From: Fibrobacter sp.
Lineage (GTDB): Bacteria > Fibrobacterota > Fibrobacteria > Fibrobacterales > Fibrobacteraceae
Reading direction: 5' to 3'
Assembly: GCA_017520105.1 (NCBI GenBank)
Contig: JAFWRL010000220.1
Span: 1 to 8,138, forward strand
DNA: 8,138 nt
The position numbers were made by a program, and so were the translations under genes. The notes beneath the pieces are model-generated. The model was not told the DNA's origin, did no database searches, and saw only the letters and a program-made list of their open reading frames with translations. Positions 5,525-8,138 of this stretch are shown piece after piece. Within the stretch, counting starts at the first letter, position 1, and every line of letters begins with the position of its first letter.

Positions 5525-7120
5525 ATGCTTAATGTATCCAATGTCAGTCTCCAGTATGGTAGCCGCGTTCTCTTCAAGGAAGTGAACCTTTCCTTCAAGC
5601 GCGGCAATTGCTACGGTGTTATCGGTGCAAATGGTGCCGGCAAATCCACATTCCTCAAAATTCTTTCGGGCGAACTCGAACCGAACACGGGTGAAGTCAC
5701 GAAGGACCCGGGCGAACGTATCGCCGTTTTGAAGCAGGACCACTTTGCCTACGAAAACAACACTGTCCTCGAAACCGTGATGATGGGTTTTCCGGAACTC
5801 TACGAACTTGGCAAGAAGCGTGACGAACTTTACGCGCTCCCAGAAATGACCGAAGAACAGGGCATGCAGGCCATGGAAATCGAGACTCGCTTTGGCGAAA
5901 TCGGCGGTTACGAAGCCGATTCCAACGCTGCGGTGCTCCTCAAGGGACTTGGCATTCCCGAAGAATTCCACTACAACTTGATGTCCGAACTCGATGGCGG
6001 TCAGAAAATCCGCGTGCTCCTCGCCCAGGCTCTGTTCGGCAACCCGGACATTTTGCTCTTGGACGAACCGACGAACCACCTTGATTTGGAAACTGTCGGC
6101 TGGCTCGAAGACTACCTCGAACGCTTCGAAAACATCGTGATCGTGGTGAGCCATGACCGTCACTTCTTGAATGCCGTCTGCACGCACACTTGCGATATCG
6201 ACTACGGCAAGATCAACATCTACGGCGGTAACTACGAATTCTGGTATGCAGCAAGCCAGCTCGCCCAGAAGCAGCGCAAGGATCAGAACCGCCGCGCCGA
6301 AGAAAAGATTGAAGAACTCAAGGCGTTCATCCGCCGCTTCGCATCGAATGCCGCCAAGGCAAAGCAGGCCACCAGCCGCAAGAAGCTTTTGGACAAGATG
6401 ACCGTCGAAGAAATGCCGGCATCGAGCCGCAAGTTCCCGTGGGTGAACTTCAAGATGGACCGCGAACCGGGCAAGATTGTGCTCGAAGTCAAGAATGCGA
6501 CCATCGACGGCGGCGACGGCATTGTCTGCAAAGACTTGACGTTCTCGCTCGGTAACCAGGACAAAGTTGCGCTCGTCGGCGAATTCGACACGCTCAAGAC
6601 AGCGTTCTTCCAGCTCATCGCCGAAGAAATCAAGTCTCCGGAAGGCGTGCTCAAATGGGGCAACACCATCAGCTACAACTACTTCCCGAAGAATAACGAC
6701 GCCTACTTCAAGACGGACCTCTCCCTCGTGGATTGGCTGCGCCAGTACAGCAAGGAACAGGACGAAACGTTCATCCGCGGATTCCTCGGTCGTATGCTCT
6801 TTACCGGCGAAGAAGCGCTGAAATCGGCGAACGTCCTTTCCGGTGGCGAAAAGGTGCGCTGCATGCTTTCGAAGATGATGCTTTCGAACGCGAACTGCTT
6901 GTTGCTCGACGAACCGACCGCACACCTCGACTTGGAAGCCATCACCGCTTTGAACAACGGCCTCAAGGCTTTCCCGGGACCGGTCATCTTCTGTTCGCAG
7001 GACCATGAATTTGTTCAAACGATTGCGAACCGTGTCTTGGAACTCACGCCGAACGGTGTTGTTGACCGCAGCATCACCTTCGACGAATGGCTCGAAACCA
7101 AGAAGACGAAGAAGAAGTAA
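5525..7120 (+). CDS. ybiT: ABC-F family ATPase, YbiT type (ribosome-associated)
   Basis: This 531-residue protein has two tandem ATPase domains and no membrane segments, as in ABC-F proteins that act on the ribosome rather than in transport. It aligns along its whole length with my memory of E. coli YbiT. Domain 1 has Walker A GANGAGKST (34-42), a signature altered to LDGGQ (156-160), Walker B LLLDEPTNHLD (177-187) and H-loop SHDRHF (209-214). A charged, helical linker with RFASNAAKAKQATSR (271-285) joins the domains and corresponds to the P-site tRNA-interacting region. Domain 2 has a degenerate Walker A, GEFDTLKT (352-359), lacking the glycine before Lys358. Its signature LSGGE (438-442) is intact, Walker B reads LLLDEPTAHLD, and the H-loop His is Gln492 (SQDHEF). 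Nucleotide use at the site containing domain 2's Walker A is therefore doubtful. The ATG is preceded by TATCTTTG, with no Shine-Dalgarno. Confidence 0.95.
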   Translation: MLNVSNVSLQYGSRVLFKEVNLSFKRGNCYGVIGANGAGKSTFLKILSGELEPNTGEVTKDPGERIAVLKQDHFAYENNTVLETVMMGFPELYELGKKRDELYALPEMTEEQGMQAMEIETRFGEIGGYEADSNAAVLLKGLGIPEEFHYNLMSELDGGQKIRVLLAQALFGNPDILLLDEPTNHLDLETVGWLEDYLERFENIVIVVSHDRHFLNAVCTHTCDIDYGKINIYGGNYEFWYAASQLAQKQRKDQNRRAEEKIEELKAFIRRFASNAAKAKQATSRKKLLDKMTVEEMPASSRKFPWVNFKMDREPGKIVLEVKNATIDGGDGIVCKDLTFSLGNQDKVALVGEFDTLKTAFFQLIAEEIKSPEGVLKWGNTISYNYFPKNNDAYFKTDLSLVDWLRQYSKEQDETFIRGFLGRMLFTGEEALKSANVLSGGEKVRCMLSKMMLSNANCLLLDEPTAHLDLEAITALNNGLKAFPGPVIFCSQDHEFVQTIANRVLELTPNGVVDRSITFDEWLETKKTKKK

Positions 7121-7136
7121 AATAAGGTATGAGCAC

Positions 7137-7147
7137 GGGCTTCGCCC
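7137..7147. terminator. Weak hairpin after the ABC-F gene
   Basis: GGGC-TTC-GCCC forms a four-base-pair stem with a three-base loop, 17 bases after the ABC-F stop, followed by only TTT. It is flanked by direct copies of GGTATGAG at 7126-7133 and 7153-7160. As a Rho-independent terminator it is marginal; it may simply be part of the adjoining palindrome cluster. Confidence 0.3.
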
Positions 7148-7152
7148 TTTGG

Positions 7153-7240
7153 GGTATGAGGTTGTGAGATTTTGCTCAAAGGCACGTAGTGCCGACCTCA
7201 TCGCTCAAAGCGAAGCGTCCTCATAGCGCTTTAGCGCGAC
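7153..7240. repeat. Cluster of short palindromes with a partly repeated unit
   Basis: An outer inverted repeat TGAGGT (7157-7162) / ACCTCA (7195-7200) encloses a perfect GGCAC-GTA-GTGCC hairpin (7181-7193). It is followed by CGCT-CAA-AGCG (7202-7212) and GCGCT-TT-AGCGC (7226-7237). Two imperfect units share GCTCAAAG at the start and CCTCAT at the end: 7174-7201 and 7203-7224, differing mainly in the palindromic arm. The last hairpin ends 12 bases before the next gene's ATG. Confidence 0.6.
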
Positions 7241-7249
7241 CCATCCACC

Positions 7250-7786
7250 ATGTTCCATCCGATCCGGCATTTCATCACGATTACAAAACATCGAAACGAG
7301 GTCGTCAGGCTTTGCTTTAAAGCCGGTATCGGGTGGCAGGGGCTGTTCCACGACTTGTCGAAGTACAGCCCTAGTGAATTTATTCCAGGCGCAAAATACT
7401 ACACGGGCAAGGAATCGCCAAACAACGGCGAGCGCCGCGACACGGGCATGAGCCTCGCATGGATGCACCACAAGGGTCGCAACAAGCACCACTTTGAATT
7501 CTGGTACGATTACGATATGAAGACAAAGAAAATCGTGCCGATGGACATGCCCGACCGTTACATCAAGGAGATGTTCTGCGACCGCGTGGCCGCCTCCAAG
7601 ACGTACAACAAGGAAACATATACGCAAGAATCTCCGCTCCTGTACTTGACCAAGAGCACTGCGCACGAAAAAATGACTGAAACGACTTACAAGAAGTTGC
7701 TGTTCCTGCTCCAAAAGCTCGCGAAAGACGGCGAAAAAGAAACGCTCCGGTTTATACGGCATTGCAAGGAACTGCCGACGGAGTAA
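7250..7786 (+). CDS. DUF5662-type protein, possible HD-like hydrolase
   Basis: This 178-residue soluble protein has no signal peptide or membrane segment. Its opening MFHPIRHFITITKHRNEVV and the block GLFHDLSKYSPSEF (31-44), then WMHHKGRNKHHFEFW (71-85), are characteristic of the DUF5662 family as I remember it, and its length is usual for that family. The order His14, His34-Asp35 with Lys38 (HDLSK), His73/His74 and Asp111 (CDRVAAS) resembles the metal-binding pattern of HD-domain phosphohydrolases, where HD-x-x-K and a late Asp recur. That resemblance is my inference and no function is established. The ATG at 7250 is chosen because the family's conserved N-terminus begins there, although no Shine-Dalgarno is visible and a GCGCT/AGCGC hairpin lies just upstream. 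It is 129 bp from the ABC-F stop. Confidence 0.85.
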   Translation: MFHPIRHFITITKHRNEVVRLCFKAGIGWQGLFHDLSKYSPSEFIPGAKYYTGKESPNNGERRDTGMSLAWMHHKGRNKHHFEFWYDYDMKTKKIVPMDMPDRYIKEMFCDRVAASKTYNKETYTQESPLLYLTKSTAHEKMTETTYKKLLFLLQKLAKDGEKETLRFIRHCKELPTE

Positions 7787-7813
7787 AGCAAAGCTTTCGA
7801 ACTACGAGAGCCC

Positions 7814-7842
7814 TTGCGACAACTAGCGCAAAAAGGTATATT
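7814..7842 (+). promoter_or_regulatory. Candidate promoter for the CvfB-like gene
   Basis: TTGCGA (7814-7819) and TATATT (7837-7842) are separated by 17 bases, a sigma-70-like arrangement. The -10 is also part of TATATTTG (7837-7844), a TAnnTTTG match. Transcription would start near 7849 and leave a leader of about 195 bases with several hairpins before the ATG at 8044. An inverted repeat TTGCG/CGCAA (7814-7818, 7827-7831) overlaps the -35 and could be an operator. Confidence 0.5.
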
Positions 7843-7853
7843 TGTAAAAATCA

Positions 7854-7893
7854 CTGGATCCTTCCACCTACGGTGTCAGGATGACAAATCCAG
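7854..7893. repeat. Palindromic intergenic element (CTGGAT...ATCCAG)
   Basis: An outer inverted repeat CTGGAT (7854-7859) / ATCCAG (7888-7893) encloses a second, imperfect stem: ATCCT (7858-7862) with AGGAT (7878-7882), and ACC-TAC-GGT near its tip. The right part reads GTCAGGATGACA (7875-7886), a sequence type that recurs as dispersed intergenic palindromes in many bacteria. It lies inside the predicted leader of the CvfB-like gene. Confidence 0.5.
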
Positions 7894-7907
7894 AGAAAAA
7901 GTATATT

Positions 7908-7995
7908 TAAAGGAGATGCCCTCCCCATTCGCGGATCATGCTCACGTAAGTGCTAAAGCACTAAGTGATCAAAGAGCTCGGAGGCGGGCATGACA
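7908..7995. repeat. REP-like palindromic element, long-loop copy
   Basis: ATGCCC (7916-7921) pairs with GGGCAT (7986-7991). The outer sequence TTAAAGGAGATGCCC...GGGCATGACA matches the short element at 5423-5457. Here the loop is 64 bases and holds further palindromes: AGTGCT-AA-AGCACT (7949-7962), extended discontinuously by TCAC (7942-7945) / GTGA (7965-7968). The whole could fold into one branched hairpin. Confidence 0.55.
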
Positions 7996-8003
7996 TTAAT
8001 GAA

Positions 8004-8019
8004 CCGCGATTGTTCGCGG
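8004..8019 (+). promoter_or_regulatory. Perfect hairpin just upstream of the CvfB-like gene
   Basis: CCGCGA (8004-8009) and TCGCGG (8014-8019) form a six-base-pair stem with loop TTGT. It ends 11 bases before the Shine-Dalgarno region and 24 before the ATG. There is no T-tract, so it is not a standard terminator. A role in leader RNA structure or mRNA stability is possible but unproven. Confidence 0.5.
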
Positions 8020-8030
8020 GAAACTTGAAC

Positions 8031-8037
8031 GGAAAGG
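8031..8037 (+). promoter_or_regulatory. Shine-Dalgarno of the CvfB-like gene
   Basis: GGAAAGG ends six bases before the ATG at 8044. It supports that start, in contrast with the ABC-F and DUF5662 genes, which have no clear ribosome site. Confidence 0.6.
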
Positions 8038-8043
8038 CAAATT

Positions 8044-8138
8044 ATGGAACTTGGAAGAATCAACCGCGCACGCGTGGAGTCTATCACCCCGCAAGGCTAT
8101 TACCTCGAACTTGAAACCGGTGGAAGTGTGCTACTCCC
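8044..8138 (+). CDS. cvfB: CvfB/YitL-like S1-domain RNA-binding protein (N-terminal 31 codons, partial)
   Basis: Only the first 31 complete codons are in the window (plus two bases of the next). They read MELGRINRARVESITPQGYY and continue LELETGGSVLLP if the final proline codon is completed. The pattern of a short start, a strand, a turn at PQGYY, then an acidic strand ending in VLLP is that of the first S1-like domain of CvfB/YitL proteins, whose N-termini I recall as similar (GKxNxLxVV...GxYL...ILLP). Those proteins bind RNA and affect gene expression or virulence in Firmicutes. The start is supported by GGAAAGG six bases upstream. With so little sequence another S1/OB-fold protein is possible. 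Confidence 0.6.
   Translation, partial: MELGRINRARVESITPQGYYLELETGGSVLL

Noticed and set aside
5303..7201. A 632-codon open frame on the minus strand opposite the ABC-F gene
   Set aside because: It lies antisense to a well-supported ABC-F gene, its translation is a biased mix of Phe, Val, Glu and Arg with no domain, and it follows from the codon preference of the plus-strand gene.
7121..7249. CRISPR-like array in the palindrome cluster
   Set aside because: The units are short, adjoining and imperfect, with no regular unique spacers and no cas genes nearby.
7205..7762. A 185-codon minus-strand frame opposite the DUF5662 gene
   Set aside because: It is a shadow of the plus-strand gene, which has clear family blocks; the antisense product shows nothing recognisable.

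Overview
The window looks like chromosomal DNA from a Fibrobacter-type bacterium (phylum Fibrobacterota). This is inferred from three things: a lipoprotein carrying the long Ser/Ala/Lys-rich linker typical of secreted Fibrobacter proteins, promoter-like TAnnTTTG boxes right in front of genes, and palindromic intergenic elements of a kind common in such genomes. No database search was possible, so the assignment rests on pattern recognition.

Layout. Positions 1-2920 hold three tandem minus-strand genes (the first cut by the window edge) that are paralogues of one another. Each has a signal peptide, a helical N-terminal part, and a beta-rich C-terminal part ending in a conserved aromatic-terminated strand. 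I do not recognise the family, and its DNA is visibly more AT-rich than the rest. Upstream on the same strand are a CLC chloride-channel/transporter protein (3013-4419) and a CAP/SCP-domain lipoprotein (4459-5373). A divergent intergenic region with a REP-like palindrome separates these from the plus-strand genes: an ABC-F ATPase of the YbiT type (5525-7120), a DUF5662-type small protein with an HD-like residue pattern (7250-7786), and the start of a CvfB/YitL-like S1-domain RNA-binding protein (from 8044, cut by the window end).

How they fit together. The three paralogues have 24-25 bp gaps and probably form one transcript of envelope proteins. CAP and CLC are 39 bp apart and may be co-transcribed. 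The plus-strand genes include two with translation-related families (ABC-F and CvfB-like), but long gaps full of palindromes argue against one simple operon. The most notable things are the paralogue array of unknown function with a localised recombination signature, the degenerate second ATPase site of the ABC-F protein, the non-canonical CLC ion-path residues, the HD-like pattern in the DUF5662 protein, and at least two related palindromic elements in the intergenic regions.
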